Below, piece by piece: positions 50,597 to 59,056 of a DNA stretch of 64,000 nucleotides. Below the pieces are notes generated by a model. The model was not told where the DNA came from, made no database searches, and saw only the letters and a program-made list of their open reading frames with translations. The translations under genes and the position numbers were made by a program. This stretch comes from CAVQBC01 sp963848415 (GTDB taxonomy: Bacteria > Actinomycetota > Thermoleophilia > Solirubrobacterales > Solirubrobacteraceae): contig CAWKDN010000002.1 of NCBI GenBank assembly GCA_963848415.1, positions 310,001-374,000 on the forward strand, written 5' to 3'. Numbering within the stretch: position 1 is the first letter of the stretch; the number at the start of each line of letters is the position of its first letter.

Positions 50597-50620
50597 AGCG
50601 GCCGCCGGTTGGCGGCCGCT
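50597..50620 (-). terminator. Strong hairpin terminator
   Basis: AGCGGCCGCC/GGCGGCCGCT, a perfect 10-bp stem with a GGTT loop, 13 nt beyond the stop of the secreted-protein gene at 50634. No U-tract is present. Confidence 0.6.
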
Positions 50621-50633
50621 CGCACCGAGGTCG

Positions 50634-51293
50634 TTACCGGACGTACGGCTTGACGCGGAAGCCGTAGTGGCTGGAGCCACGCACGAACTCGCCGGCGTCC
50701 GCCAGCACCACCCAGCCGCCCGGGAGACGGCCGGAGGGGTAGTTGAGGAACTGCCGGAAGTAGTTCGAGGCCTGGCCGCAGGTGATCCGCGAGCCCATCC
50801 GGGTGATGCGGTAGCGGCCGGCCCGAAGCGCCAGCTCGCCGATGCTGTCGTTGTTCAGGACGCGGAAGGAGCCGGGGCAGACGAGCGTGCCGTGGTGGCC
50901 GCCGCCCTCATTGGGATCGCCGCTCTGCGGGTTCTGCAAAGCGCTCGCCGCGTTGCCGACCCGGACGGCCTGGAAGCGCTGGCGCGTGCTGCCCCGCACG
51001 AAGGTGCCGATACCGGTGCCCTGGACCGTGACCCGCCACGGGCGCGGGAGCACGCCGTTGAAGTCCGACAGGAACTCGCGGAACAGGAACGATGCCTTGG
51101 TGCACGTCAGCTCGTTGGTGCGCAGCTGGTAGAAGCCCGCGGGCAACGAGAGGCGCCCGACCCTGTCGTTGTGGACGACCGTGAACGTCGCCACGCAGCG
51201 CGTTCCACTCTGCGCCGACGCGGTGCCGGCCAAGGCCCCCCACAGTGCCCCGGTCACGAGCGCCAGGACCAGCACGAAACGACCTGCCTTCAT
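50634..51293 (-). CDS. Secreted protein with a duplicated domain
   Basis: A 219-residue exported protein (signal peptide residues 1-28, GTASAQ). The mature part is two similar ~85-residue units. Unit one has FTVVHNDRVGRLSLPAGFYQ, CTKASFLFREFLSDFNGVLP and GTFVRGSTRQRF. Unit two has FRVLNNDSIGELALRAGRYR, CGQASNYFRQFLNYPSGRLP and GEFVRGSSHYGF. Each unit carries two Cys at matching positions, suggesting one disulfide each. I do not know the family or function. The ATG at 51293 is used; an ATG five codons upstream is possible. Confidence 0.75.
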   Translation of the reverse strand: MKAGRFVLVLALVTGALWGALAGTASAQSGTRCVATFTVVHNDRVGRLSLPAGFYQLRTNELTCTKASFLFREFLSDFNGVLPRPWRVTVQGTGIGTFVRGSTRQRFQAVRVGNAASALQNPQSGDPNEGGGHHGTLVCPGSFRVLNNDSIGELALRAGRYRITRMGSRITCGQASNYFRQFLNYPSGRLPGGWVVLADAGEFVRGSSHYGFRVKPYVR

Positions 51294-51403
51294 CGGAGAA
51301 CCCCCCACTAGCGGTTAAACATCGGTCGACAGCGGCGCAAGCCTGCCAGGACCGGAGCAGAAAGTCACCTATGGGGAGGATCGCTGACACTGAGCGCCCA
51401 GGC

Positions 51404-51631
51404 TCAGTGGCTGCAGGCGCCGCCGCAGCAGCCGCCGGTGCTGCGCGCGTGGTGGCCCATCCGCGAGTAGTCGGGCAGGCCGGACGACCGCGCGCTCGGC
51501 GCGAACACCGACAGCCGGCGCTCGACGTGCTCGCCGCCGCAGTCCGGGCAGGCGACCCGCGTCTCTGGCGAGCGGACCAGCTCCTCGAACTCCGAGGCGC
51601 AGCCGGCACAGGCGTACTCGTAGATCGGCAC
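51404..51631 (-). CDS. FmdB-family zinc-ribbon protein
   Basis: A 75-residue FmdB-type zinc ribbon: PIYEYACAGCASEFEELV with the first CxxC and VACPDCGGEHVERRLS with the second. The C-terminus is unusually Cys-rich (GGCCGGACSH). FmdB proteins are proposed regulators or metal-handling proteins. GTG 51631 is the likely start, with another GTG two codons upstream. A TACTGT hexamer lies 4 nt before it. Confidence 0.82.
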   Translation of the reverse strand: MPIYEYACAGCASEFEELVRSPETRVACPDCGGEHVERRLSVFAPSARSSGLPDYSRMGHHARSTGGCCGGACSH

Positions 51632-51676
51632 GGGCACAGTATGGCGGTGCGCCACGCGCGACGCGCGCCGAGCAGG

Positions 51677-51682
51677 TAGGTT
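51677..51682 (+). promoter_or_regulatory. TAGGTT -10-like hexamer before the permease gene
   Basis: TAGGTT lies 9 nt before the ATG at 51692. No Shine-Dalgarno is present. Confidence 0.45.
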
Positions 51683-51691
51683 GCGGCGCGC

Positions 51692-53053
51692 ATGGCGGAG
51701 GCCGGGGGGGCACGCGAGCAGGCGGACGACGAACGCACTTCGCTGCGCCGTGCCGTCACGCCCGCGATGCTCGTCATCTTCGTCGTCGGCGACATGGTCG
51801 GCGGCGGCATCTACGCGCTCGTCGGCGAGGTCGGCGGCGAGGTCGGCGGCGCGATCTGGTCCGGCTTCGTGCTGGCGCTGGCGCTGGCGCTGTTCACGGC
51901 CGGCTCCTACGCCGAGCTGGTGACCAAGTACCCGCGCGCGGGCGGCGCGGCGCTCTACATCCAGAAGGCGTTCGGCCGGCCGTTCGTGACCTTCATGCTC
52001 GGCTTCGCGGTGATGATGAGCTCGATCACCTCGGCGGCCGCGCTCTCGCGCGCCTTCGGCGGCGACTACTTGAGCGAGTTCGTCTCGCTGCCCTCGGTGC
52101 TCGTCGGGATCGGGATCATCAGCCTGATCACGCTGGTCAACCTGCGCGGGATCGGCGAGTCGGCGCGACTGAACGTCGTGCTGACCTTCATCGAGCTCGG
52201 CGGCCTGCTGCTCGTGGTGATCATCGGCATCGCCTTCCTGTCCGGCGGCGAGGGCGATCCGGGACGGGCGTTCGAGTTCAAGTCGGGCGACACCGGCCCG
52301 CCGTTCCTCGTGCTGGCGGGCGCGGCGCTCGCCTTCTACGCGCTGATCGGCTTCGAGGACTCGGTCAACATCGCCGAGGAGGTCCAGGAGCCGCGGCGCT
52401 CCTACCCGCGCGCGCTGTTCGGCGGCCTCGCGATCGGCGGGATCATCTACTTCGCGGTCAGCGTCGTGGCCTCGATGTCGGTCCCCACCGACCGGCTGGC
52501 GGAGTCCGACGGCCCGCTGCTGGAGGTGGTCGACCTCGGCCCGCTCGCGGTGCCACCGAAGCTGTTCGCCGCGATCGCCCTGTTCGCGCTCGCGAACACG
52601 ATCCTCATCAACCTGATCACCGCCTCGCGGCTGCTGTACGGCATGAGCTCCGAGCGCGTCATCCCTGGCGTGTTCCGTACGCTGCTGCCGGGCCGGCGGA
52701 CGCCGGTCGTGGCGATCGCCTTCACCACGCTGGTCGCGATGGGGCTGATCGCCAGCGGCGACCTCGAGGCACTGGCCGACACGACGGTCGTGCTGCTGCT
52801 GCTCGCCTTCATCGGGGTCAACGTCGCGGTCCTGGTCGCGCGCCGCGACGTCGTCGAGCACGACCACTTCGTCGTGCCCTCCTTCATCCCGGTGATCGGC
52901 GTGCTGGTGTGCGCCGGGCTGCTCACCCAGCAGGAGGGCGAGGTCTTCCTGCGCGCCGGCGGCCTGTTGCTGATCGGCCTGATCCTGTGGGGCGTGAACC
53001 TGCTCTTCACCCGTCGCGAGGAGCGCGGCGACGCGGCCCGCACGGCCGGGTGA
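51692..53053 (+). CDS. APC-family amino acid permease
   Basis: A 453-residue amino acid/polyamine/organocation transporter with 12 predicted helices. The first helix has the unwound substrate motif FVVGDMVGGGIYALVG. TM6 carries AFYALIGFEDSVNIAEEVQE, the family signature. It would import an amino acid by ion symport. Its stop overlaps the GTG of the threonine-synthase-like gene (GTGA), so the two are coupled. Confidence 0.9.
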   Translation: MAEAGGAREQADDERTSLRRAVTPAMLVIFVVGDMVGGGIYALVGEVGGEVGGAIWSGFVLALALALFTAGSYAELVTKYPRAGGAALYIQKAFGRPFVTFMLGFAVMMSSITSAAALSRAFGGDYLSEFVSLPSVLVGIGIISLITLVNLRGIGESARLNVVLTFIELGGLLLVVIIGIAFLSGGEGDPGRAFEFKSGDTGPPFLVLAGAALAFYALIGFEDSVNIAEEVQEPRRSYPRALFGGLAIGGIIYFAVSVVASMSVPTDRLAESDGPLLEVVDLGPLAVPPKLFAAIALFALANTILINLITASRLLYGMSSERVIPGVFRTLLPGRRTPVVAIAFTTLVAMGLIASGDLEALADTTVVLLLLAFIGVNVAVLVARRDVVEHDHFVVPSFIPVIGVLVCAGLLTQQEGEVFLRAGGLLLIGLILWGVNLLFTRREERGDAARTAG

Positions 53054-54258
53054 GCGGGAGCTCCGCCCTCAGCCACCTCGAGGGCTCGGCCTCCGGGGCG
53101 CGCTATCCCGCCGACCGGCTGATCGGGCTCGACCCGGCCGACGGCCGCCCACTGCTGGCCCGCTACGACCTCGAGCGGGTGGCCCACACGCTCACGCCGG
53201 AGAGCCTGTCGGCCCGGCGCGGTGGCGGCCTGTGGCGCTGGGCCGAGCTGCTGCCCGTCGCCGATCCCGCCTGGCGCGTGACGCTCGGGGAGGGCGGCAC
53301 GCCGCTGCTGGCGGTCCCGCGGCTCGGCGACGCGCTCGGCGTCCCGGGGCTCATCCTCAAGGCCGAGGGCCTGAACCCGACTGGCTCGTTCAAGGCGCGC
53401 GGGATGGCGGTCGCGGTCAGCCGCGCCGGCGAGCTCGGCGCCCGCTCGCTGGTCGCCCCCTCGGCCGGCAACGCCGGCGGCGCGCTGGCCGCCTACGCCG
53501 CCGCGGCGGGGCTCGAGGCGACCGTCGTCTACCCGGCCGACGTCCCCGAGCCGAACGTGTCCGAGGCGCTGGCGTGCGGGGCGCGCGTGCTGGTGGTCGA
53601 CGGGCTCATCGACGCGTGCGGGCGGGTCGCAGCGCAGGTGGCGGAGGAGGAGGGCGCCTTCGACCTCGCGACGCTCAAGGAGCCCTACCGCGTCGAGGGC
53701 AAGAAGACGATGGGGCTCGAGCTGGCCGAGGACCTCGGCTGGCGGCTACCCGACGCGATCGTCTACCCGACCGGCGGCGGCACCGGCCTGGTCGGGATGT
53801 GGAAGGCGTTCGCCGAGCTGGAGGCGCTCGGCTTCATCGGGCCCGCGCGGCCGCGCATGATCGCCGTCCAGGCCGCGGGCTGCGCGCCGTTCGTGCGGGC
53901 GTTCGAGCGCGGCGCGCAGACGGCCGAGCCGTGGCCGGACGCGCAGACCCGCGCCGCCGGGCTGCGGGTCCCCGCCGCGGTGGGCGACCGGCTCGTGCTC
54001 GCGGCGCTGCGGGAGTCCGGCGGGACGGCGGTCGCGGTCGGCGAGGACGAGCTGGGGGCCGCACAGCTGCTGGCCGGGCGGCTGGGCGCAGGCTACGTCG
54101 GGCCGGAGACCGGCGCGGCGCTCGCCGCGCTGCCCGTACTGCGCGAACGCGGCGACCTGCGGGCGGGCGACGAAGTGGTGCTCTTCGACTGCGGCAGCGG
54201 GCACAAGGCCGCGCCGCCCGGCGGGCTGGGACGCGTCGAGCGGGTCCCAGCGGGCTGA
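53050..54258 (+). CDS. Threonine synthase-like PLP enzyme
   Basis: A 402-residue fold-type II PLP enzyme. The PLP lysine lies in NPTGSFKARGMAVAVS. The phosphate cradle is YPTGGGTGLVGM. The tail has VLFDCGSGHKA, typical of ThrC-type proteins. It would form L-threonine from O-phosphohomoserine, or act on a related substrate. A transport gene coupled upstream and no thrA/thrB nearby leave open a catabolic or substrate-shifted role. Confidence 0.85.
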   Translation: MSGSSALSHLEGSASGARYPADRLIGLDPADGRPLLARYDLERVAHTLTPESLSARRGGGLWRWAELLPVADPAWRVTLGEGGTPLLAVPRLGDALGVPGLILKAEGLNPTGSFKARGMAVAVSRAGELGARSLVAPSAGNAGGALAAYAAAAGLEATVVYPADVPEPNVSEALACGARVLVVDGLIDACGRVAAQVAEEEGAFDLATLKEPYRVEGKKTMGLELAEDLGWRLPDAIVYPTGGGTGLVGMWKAFAELEALGFIGPARPRMIAVQAAGCAPFVRAFERGAQTAEPWPDAQTRAAGLRVPAAVGDRLVLAALRESGGTAVAVGEDELGAAQLLAGRLGAGYVGPETGAALAALPVLRERGDLRAGDEVVLFDCGSGHKAAPPGGLGRVERVPAG

Positions 54259-54259
54259 G

Positions 54260-54265
54260 TAGGCT
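54260..54265 (+). promoter_or_regulatory. TAGGCT -10-like hexamer before the GFA gene
   Basis: TAGGCT lies 6 nt before the GTG at 54272. No Shine-Dalgarno is present. Confidence 0.45.
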
Positions 54266-54271
54266 GCGGTC

Positions 54272-54703
54272 GTGCCCTCCCCCGCCGCCCCGCTGCACGG
54301 CTCGTGCCTGTGTGGCACCGTCCGCTTCAGGGTGACCGGGCCGTTCTGGACGGCCGGCTACTGCCACTGCACCCGCTGCCAGCGCCGGAGCGGGACGAGC
54401 TCCACCGCCAACGCCATGCTCGCGGCCGAGGACTTCCGGCTCGAGGCCGGTGCGCAGGCGATCCGTACCTGGGAGCCGCCGGACGGCATGTCGAAGTCCT
54501 TCTGCTCCCACTGCGGCGGGCACCTCTACAGCGGCGACCCGGTCGGAACCGGCACGGTCGGCGTCCGGCTCGGCGCGCTGCACGGCGACCCGGGCATCCG
54601 GCCGCGCTGGCGCCAGTGGCTGGACTCCGCGGTGCCGTGGGAAGAGATCCCCGACGACGGCCTCCCGCGCTTCGGCGGGCGGCGGGAGATCGATCTCGGG
54701 TGA
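54272..54703 (+). CDS. GFA (glutathione-dependent formaldehyde-activating) family protein
   Basis: A 143-residue GFA/CENP-V fold protein. The zinc-binding Cys sets are complete: CLCGTVRF, CHCTRCQ and CSHCGG. The family name derives from a proposed formaldehyde-glutathione adduct activity, but most members have unknown function. It is read from a probable leaderless mRNA 13 bp after the threonine-synthase-like gene. Confidence 0.85.
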   Translation: MPSPAAPLHGSCLCGTVRFRVTGPFWTAGYCHCTRCQRRSGTSSTANAMLAAEDFRLEAGAQAIRTWEPPDGMSKSFCSHCGGHLYSGDPVGTGTVGVRLGALHGDPGIRPRWRQWLDSAVPWEEIPDDGLPRFGGRREIDLG

Positions 54704-54770
54704 CCACCCGCGGGCCGCGGGTATGGTGCTCGCAGCACGTATCACTCCGCTTTGAGCAAAGGACGCACCG

Positions 54771-55220
54771 ATGGCCAGGACGGTTGAGCAGTTCATGACC
54801 CCGAGCCCCTACGTGGTCGACGCCGGGACTGCCGTCGCCGACTGCGCGAAGCTCATGGACCACCGCGAGATCGGAGCGCTCGGGGTCGTGATCGACGGGC
54901 GGCTCGTCGGCGTCTTGACCGACCGCGACATCGTGATCAGGGCGGTGGCCGGCAACCGCGATCCCGGCGCCACGACCGCCGCCGACATCGCCTCGCGCGA
55001 TCCCATCACCGTCGAGCGCGGCGCCTCGCTGGAGGACGCCGAGCGCCAGATGGGGACGCAGGGGGTCCGCCGGCTGTTCGTCGTCGACGATGACGGGCGC
55101 CCGACCGGGATCCTGACCGCCGACGACCTCGCGGCCGTGCGCGATCCCCGCTCCGTGCAGGCGCGCGCGATCCGCGACTGGGGCTTCTCGGGCACCGACC
55201 GCGGCTACAGCGAGAGCTGA
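54771..55220 (+). CDS. CBS-domain pair protein
   Basis: A 149-residue protein made of two CBS domains (MTPSPYVVDAGTAVADCAKL and DPITVERGASLEDAERQMGT). Each ends in a GxLTxxDL-type motif (VGVLTDRDIVI, TGILTADDLA). CBS pairs bind adenosine nucleotides and regulate partner proteins. AAAGGA lies 8 nt before the ATG. The stop abuts the GTG of the aldehyde dehydrogenase (TGAGTG), so they are co-translated. Confidence 0.9.
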   Translation: MARTVEQFMTPSPYVVDAGTAVADCAKLMDHREIGALGVVIDGRLVGVLTDRDIVIRAVAGNRDPGATTAADIASRDPITVERGASLEDAERQMGTQGVRRLFVVDDDGRPTGILTADDLAAVRDPRSVQARAIRDWGFSGTDRGYSES

Positions 55221-56720
55221 GTGGGGGTGGCGAGCGCCACCGCGACCGACTGGCGCGAGCGCGGCGCCGCCCTGCGCCCGCGCGCCGAGGCGTTCATCGA
55301 CGGCGCCTTCGTCCCGGCCGCGGCCGGCGAGACCTTCGATGACGCGACGCCGCGCGACGGCTCGGTGATCGCGGCGGTCGCGCGCTGCCGGGCCGAGGAC
55401 GTCGACCGCGCGGTCGCGGCGGCGCGCCGCGCCTTCGCCGCCGGCGCCTGGGCGACCGCGTCGCCGCGGCGGCGCCGGCGGGTCCTGCGGCGGCTGGCCG
55501 AGCTGATGGCCGAGCACCGCGAGGAGCTCGCCCTGATCGAGGCGCTCGACGTCGGCAAGCCGATCGGCGACGCGCTGCGCATCGACGTGCCCACCGCCAC
55601 CGGCTGCATCGAGTGGTACGCCGACGCGATCGACAAGGTCTACGGAGAGGTCGCGCCCACCGGCGCCGACGTGGTGGCCACGATCACGCGCGAGCCGCTC
55701 GGAGTGGTCGGCGCGGTCATCCCGTGGAACTACCCGCTGATCCTGACCGCCTGGAAGCTCGGGCCGGCGCTGGCCACCGGCAACAGCGTCGTGCTCAAGC
55801 CCGCCGAGCAGTCCCCGCTGTCCGCCCTGCGGCTCGCGGAGCTGGCCGCCGAGGCCGGGATCCCCGACGGCGTGCTCAACGTCGTGCCGGGCTTCGGGGC
55901 CGAGGCCGGCGAGCCGCTCGGCCGCCATCCGGACGTCGACAAGATCGCCTTCACCGGCTCGGTGGCCACCGGCCGGCGCTTCCTCGGCTACGCGGCGGAG
56001 TCCAACGGCAAGGCGGTCAGCCTCGAGCTGGGCGGCAAGAGCCCGCAGGTCGTGCTCGCCGACGCGCCCGACCTCGAGGCCGTCGCGCAGGCCGTCGCCT
56101 GGGGCGTCTTCTTCAACGCCGGGCAGACCTGCCACGCCGGCACGCGGCTGGTGGTCGAGCGCTCCGTGCGCGAGCCGCTGGTCGAGCGGATCGCCCAGCT
56201 GGCCGGCGAGCTGCGCCTGGCCGACCCGCTCGACCCCGAGACCCAGATCGGCGCGATCGTCTCCGAGGAGCAGCTGGCGACGGTCGTCGGCCACCTCGAC
56301 CGCGCCGTCGCCGACGGCGCCCGTGCGGTCACCGGCGGCGGCCGGGCGGAGGTCGTCGCTGGCGGCACCTACGTCGCCCCGACGGTGCTCGAGGACGTCG
56401 ACCCCTCGATGGCGGTCGCGCGCGAGGAGGTCTTCGGGCCGGTGCTCGCCGTCCTGCCCGCCGGCGACGTCGAGGAGGCGGTGCGGGTGGCCAACGACAC
56501 GCCGTACGGGCTGGCCGCCGGCGTCTGGACGCGGGACGTCTCCACGGCGCACCGGGTGTCGCGTGCGCTGCGGGCAGGGACGGTGTGGGTGAACACCTAC
56601 GACCAGTCCGAGATGACCACCCCGTTCGGCGGCTTCGGGGCCTCCGGCGGGGGCCGCGACCGCTCGCTGCATGCGCTCGAGCAGTACACGAACCTCAAGA
56701 CCACCTGGATCGCGCTCTAA
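55221..56720 (+). CDS. Aldehyde dehydrogenase (PuuC/betaine-aldehyde type)
   Basis: A 499-residue NAD(P)-dependent aldehyde dehydrogenase. The catalytic Cys lies in FFNAGQTCHAGTRL. The general-base Glu is in VSLELGGKSPQV. The Asn is in VIPWNYPLI and the cofactor loop is FTGSVATGRRF. The sequence style fits gamma-glutamyl-aminobutyraldehyde or betaine aldehyde dehydrogenases. It could oxidise 4-guanidinobutyraldehyde made by the AruI-like enzyme 10 kb away, but that link is inference. The start is fixed by the abutting CBS gene stop. Confidence 0.9.
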   Translation: MGVASATATDWRERGAALRPRAEAFIDGAFVPAAAGETFDDATPRDGSVIAAVARCRAEDVDRAVAAARRAFAAGAWATASPRRRRRVLRRLAELMAEHREELALIEALDVGKPIGDALRIDVPTATGCIEWYADAIDKVYGEVAPTGADVVATITREPLGVVGAVIPWNYPLILTAWKLGPALATGNSVVLKPAEQSPLSALRLAELAAEAGIPDGVLNVVPGFGAEAGEPLGRHPDVDKIAFTGSVATGRRFLGYAAESNGKAVSLELGGKSPQVVLADAPDLEAVAQAVAWGVFFNAGQTCHAGTRLVVERSVREPLVERIAQLAGELRLADPLDPETQIGAIVSEEQLATVVGHLDRAVADGARAVTGGGRAEVVAGGTYVAPTVLEDVDPSMAVAREEVFGPVLAVLPAGDVEEAVRVANDTPYGLAAGVWTRDVSTAHRVSRALRAGTVWVNTYDQSEMTTPFGGFGASGGGRDRSLHALEQYTNLKTTWIAL

Positions 56721-56756
56721 CGTCCGCGCGGCCCCCGTCCCTCGCCAGGAGGCTCC

Positions 56757-57104
56757 ATGCCGTACATCGAAGGCTTCGTCGCGGCCGTGCCGACCGCCAA
56801 CCGTGAGGCGTACATCGATAGCGCCAAGCAGGGCGCCGAGTACTTCAAGAAGCTGGGCGCCACCCGCGTGACCGAATGCTGGGGAGACGACGTGCCGCGG
56901 GGCGAGGTGACCGACTTCTTCCGTGCCACCCAGGCCAAGGACGACGAGACCGTCATCTTCAGCTGGATCGAGTATCCGGACAAGGCGACCCGCGACGCGG
57001 CGAACGAGAAGATGCGCGCCGACCCCGAGATGACGAACATGGAGATGCCCTTCGACGGCCGGCGGATGTTCTGGGGTGGCTTCGAACAGGTGCTGGACGA
57101 CTGA
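56757..57104 (+). CDS. DUF1428 family protein
   Basis: A 115-residue DUF1428 protein (YIEGFVAAVPTANREAYIDS, TRVTECWGDDVPRGEVTDFF, FSWIEYPDKATRDAANEKM). The fold is a dimeric alpha/beta barrel like EthD or antibiotic biosynthesis monooxygenases; the function is unknown. GGAGGCTCC precedes the ATG. A 7-bp hairpin lies 14 nt after the stop. Confidence 0.9.
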   Translation: MPYIEGFVAAVPTANREAYIDSAKQGAEYFKKLGATRVTECWGDDVPRGEVTDFFRATQAKDDETVIFSWIEYPDKATRDAANEKMRADPEMTNMEMPFDGRRMFWGGFEQVLDD

Positions 57105-57118
57105 CGACCCCTGACGTT

Positions 57119-57136
57119 GCCGGGCGTGAGCCCGGC
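57119..57136 (+). terminator. Hairpin after the DUF1428 gene
   Basis: GCCGGGC/GCCCGGC stem with a GTGA loop, 14 nt after the stop at 57104. It has no U-tract. Confidence 0.45.
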
Positions 57137-57209
57137 CGCGATAGCTTGGGTGCCGTGGTGGCGCCCGCTGGGAGCTGTGGATGGACGCCGGGCAGGCGCG
57201 CGCGGTCGC

Positions 57210-58538
57210 TCAGGCCGCGCTGCCCAGCCCCAGCCGGTCTGGATGGCCGGCGATCTCGCGCTCGTCGACGTCCGGGAACGCGGCCGCGAGCGCCTCGTCG
57301 AGCAGCCGCTGCTCGAGCTCGACGCGCGCACGGGCCGCTCCGTCGGTGATCCCGCCGAGGCGCTCGTAGACCGCCCGCAGGCGCCGCGCCACCTGGATCG
57401 AGCCGCCTCCGTAGTGGCGGATCTCCATCAGCCCGAGGTCGAGGTACTGCTCCCAGGCCGGCGCCCGGAACAGGCCCCGCGGCGTCCCGTCGTCGCCGGC
57501 GACGATCGTCGACGCCGGCCGCCTGCGGTAGAGCTCGATCAGCAGCGTCTCGATGCAGTCCAGCGCCTGTACGGCGGTGGTGGGGTCGTTGACGGCCGGG
57601 GAGAGCGCGCGGATCCCGATGTCCACCAGCATGCGCAGGCCGAAGGCCGGATCCTGGTCGATGGTCCGCTGGCGGGCGAGGATCAAGACGCGGCGGGTCA
57701 GCTCGTCCGGCGGCGCCTGCCCGGGCCCTGGCAGCCGCAGGCGCAGCACGACGGTGCCGGCGGAGATGTAGTGACCGACCATCGGCACGACCTCGACGAA
57801 CGCGCCGCCGGCGCGCGCCAGGCGCAGGAGCGCGCCGCGGTCGATCGACGCGAGCACCCCGGGCGGACCGGAGTGGGTGATCTCGAGCTCGGTCTCGCCG
57901 GCGATCCGCGGCGGCACCGACGCCGCACCCTCGGCGACCGGGTGCACGTCGGCGATCACGCGGTCCGTCCGCCGCACGATCGCGCGGAAGATGCCGCCGA
58001 TCTGCGTGCTGTCGAACGCTCGCTGGACGAGGGCGATGAAGACGCCGAAGGTCACGAACGCGAGCAGCAGGGCGGCCCCGACCGTGAGCGCCGAGGCGAT
58101 GTCGTCGCCGGAGCGGTCGGCCTCGCGGCCGATCGCCCCCAGCGCGAACATCGCGTAGCTGGCCGTCGCGGTCGGCAGCGTCAGCGCGGCGACGACCACG
58201 GGGTCGCGCCGCAGCCTGGCCGCCAGCCGCGGCGAATAGGAGGTCGTCTGCAGCTGGGCCGCCACGAGCACCGCCGAGAACACGACACCCGTGAAGGTGA
58301 TCATGCCTGCAGCGAGCGCCCCGAGGATCTGCTCGACCGACGACAGGGCGATCGGCAGCAGCGGCTGGTCGCCCAGGATCTCGTCGACGAACGGCAGCGT
58401 GATCCCGAGCGCGATCGCGACCAGGTTCGCGACGAGCACCGGCAACCACACCGCGCCCGCGAGCCAGATCCGCACCCGCAATCCGCGGCCGCCGCCGCGT
58501 TCGGGGCGGACCAGCTGGAGCTGCGTCGGACCGCCCAC
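57210..58538 (-). CDS. DUF2254 membrane protein
   Basis: A 442-residue DUF2254 protein. Four hydrophobic segments fill the first ~190 residues (WLPVLVANLVAIALGI, AAGMITFTGVVFSAVLVAAQ and two more). The soluble C-terminal half has VGHYISAGTVVLRLRL, DQDPAFGLRMLVDIGIRALS and PAVNDPTTAVQALDCIETLL, which are family hallmarks. The function is unknown. GTG 58538 is the best start; the open frame upstream has no homology. The RDD gene lies 38 bp upstream on the same strand. Confidence 0.87.
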   Translation of the reverse strand: MGGPTQLQLVRPERGGGRGLRVRIWLAGAVWLPVLVANLVAIALGITLPFVDEILGDQPLLPIALSSVEQILGALAAGMITFTGVVFSAVLVAAQLQTTSYSPRLAARLRRDPVVVAALTLPTATASYAMFALGAIGREADRSGDDIASALTVGAALLLAFVTFGVFIALVQRAFDSTQIGGIFRAIVRRTDRVIADVHPVAEGAASVPPRIAGETELEITHSGPPGVLASIDRGALLRLARAGGAFVEVVPMVGHYISAGTVVLRLRLPGPGQAPPDELTRRVLILARQRTIDQDPAFGLRMLVDIGIRALSPAVNDPTTAVQALDCIETLLIELYRRRPASTIVAGDDGTPRGLFRAPAWEQYLDLGLMEIRHYGGGSIQVARRLRAVYERLGGITDGAARARVELEQRLLDEALAAAFPDVDEREIAGHPDRLGLGSAA

Positions 58539-58576
58539 GCGCGCATCGTCCCCGATGGCCCGGCGGATGGCCGGCC

Positions 58577-59056
58577 TCAGCTGAGCTGGGCGGTCGTCCG
58601 CCGCACCACGCGCCGCTCCTGCGGCACGTAGACGACGACGGTGCGCGCGAGCCGGTCGTGCAGGCCGCGGCGGCGGTCGTCGACGAGCACGAGCAGGAAG
58701 CCGGCGAAGCACGGCAGGGCGGCCAGCGCCATGCCGAAGAGGCGCACGACGGCCCGGCGCGGGCGGATCGCCGGCTCGCCCTCGGCGCCCATCACGCGGA
58801 TGCCCATCAGCCGCGCGCCCGGCGTCTGGCCGGCCGTCGACCAGAAGGTCACGAAGTAGCCGGCCGACCACAGCAGGAACGTCAACCCACCGAGACCGAG
58901 CGTCGCGTTGACGATCGACTGCGACACGCCCAGCGCCGAGGCGGCCAGGCCGACGACGAGCGCGACCGCCGCGGCCACGACGTTGATGATCACCAGGTCG
59001 ACGCCGAAGGCGATGAAGCGCGTGACGAACCCGGCGTAGTCGCCGCCATCCGTCAC
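58577..59056 (-). CDS. RDD-family membrane protein
   Basis: A 159-residue RDD protein with three hydrophobic segments. The family signatures are GFVTRFIAFGVDLVIINVVA (the R..D pattern) and QTPGARLMGIRVM. The function is unknown; some members are sodium antiporters or accessory membrane proteins. Its GTG start overlaps the stop of the helical-repeat gene by 4 bp, so the two are coupled. Confidence 0.87.
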   Translation of the reverse strand: MTDGGDYAGFVTRFIAFGVDLVIINVVAAAVALVVGLAASALGVSQSIVNATLGLGGLTFLLWSAGYFVTFWSTAGQTPGARLMGIRVMGAEGEPAIRPRRAVVRLFGMALAALPCFAGFLLVLVDDRRRGLHDRLARTVVVYVPQERRVVRRTTAQLS

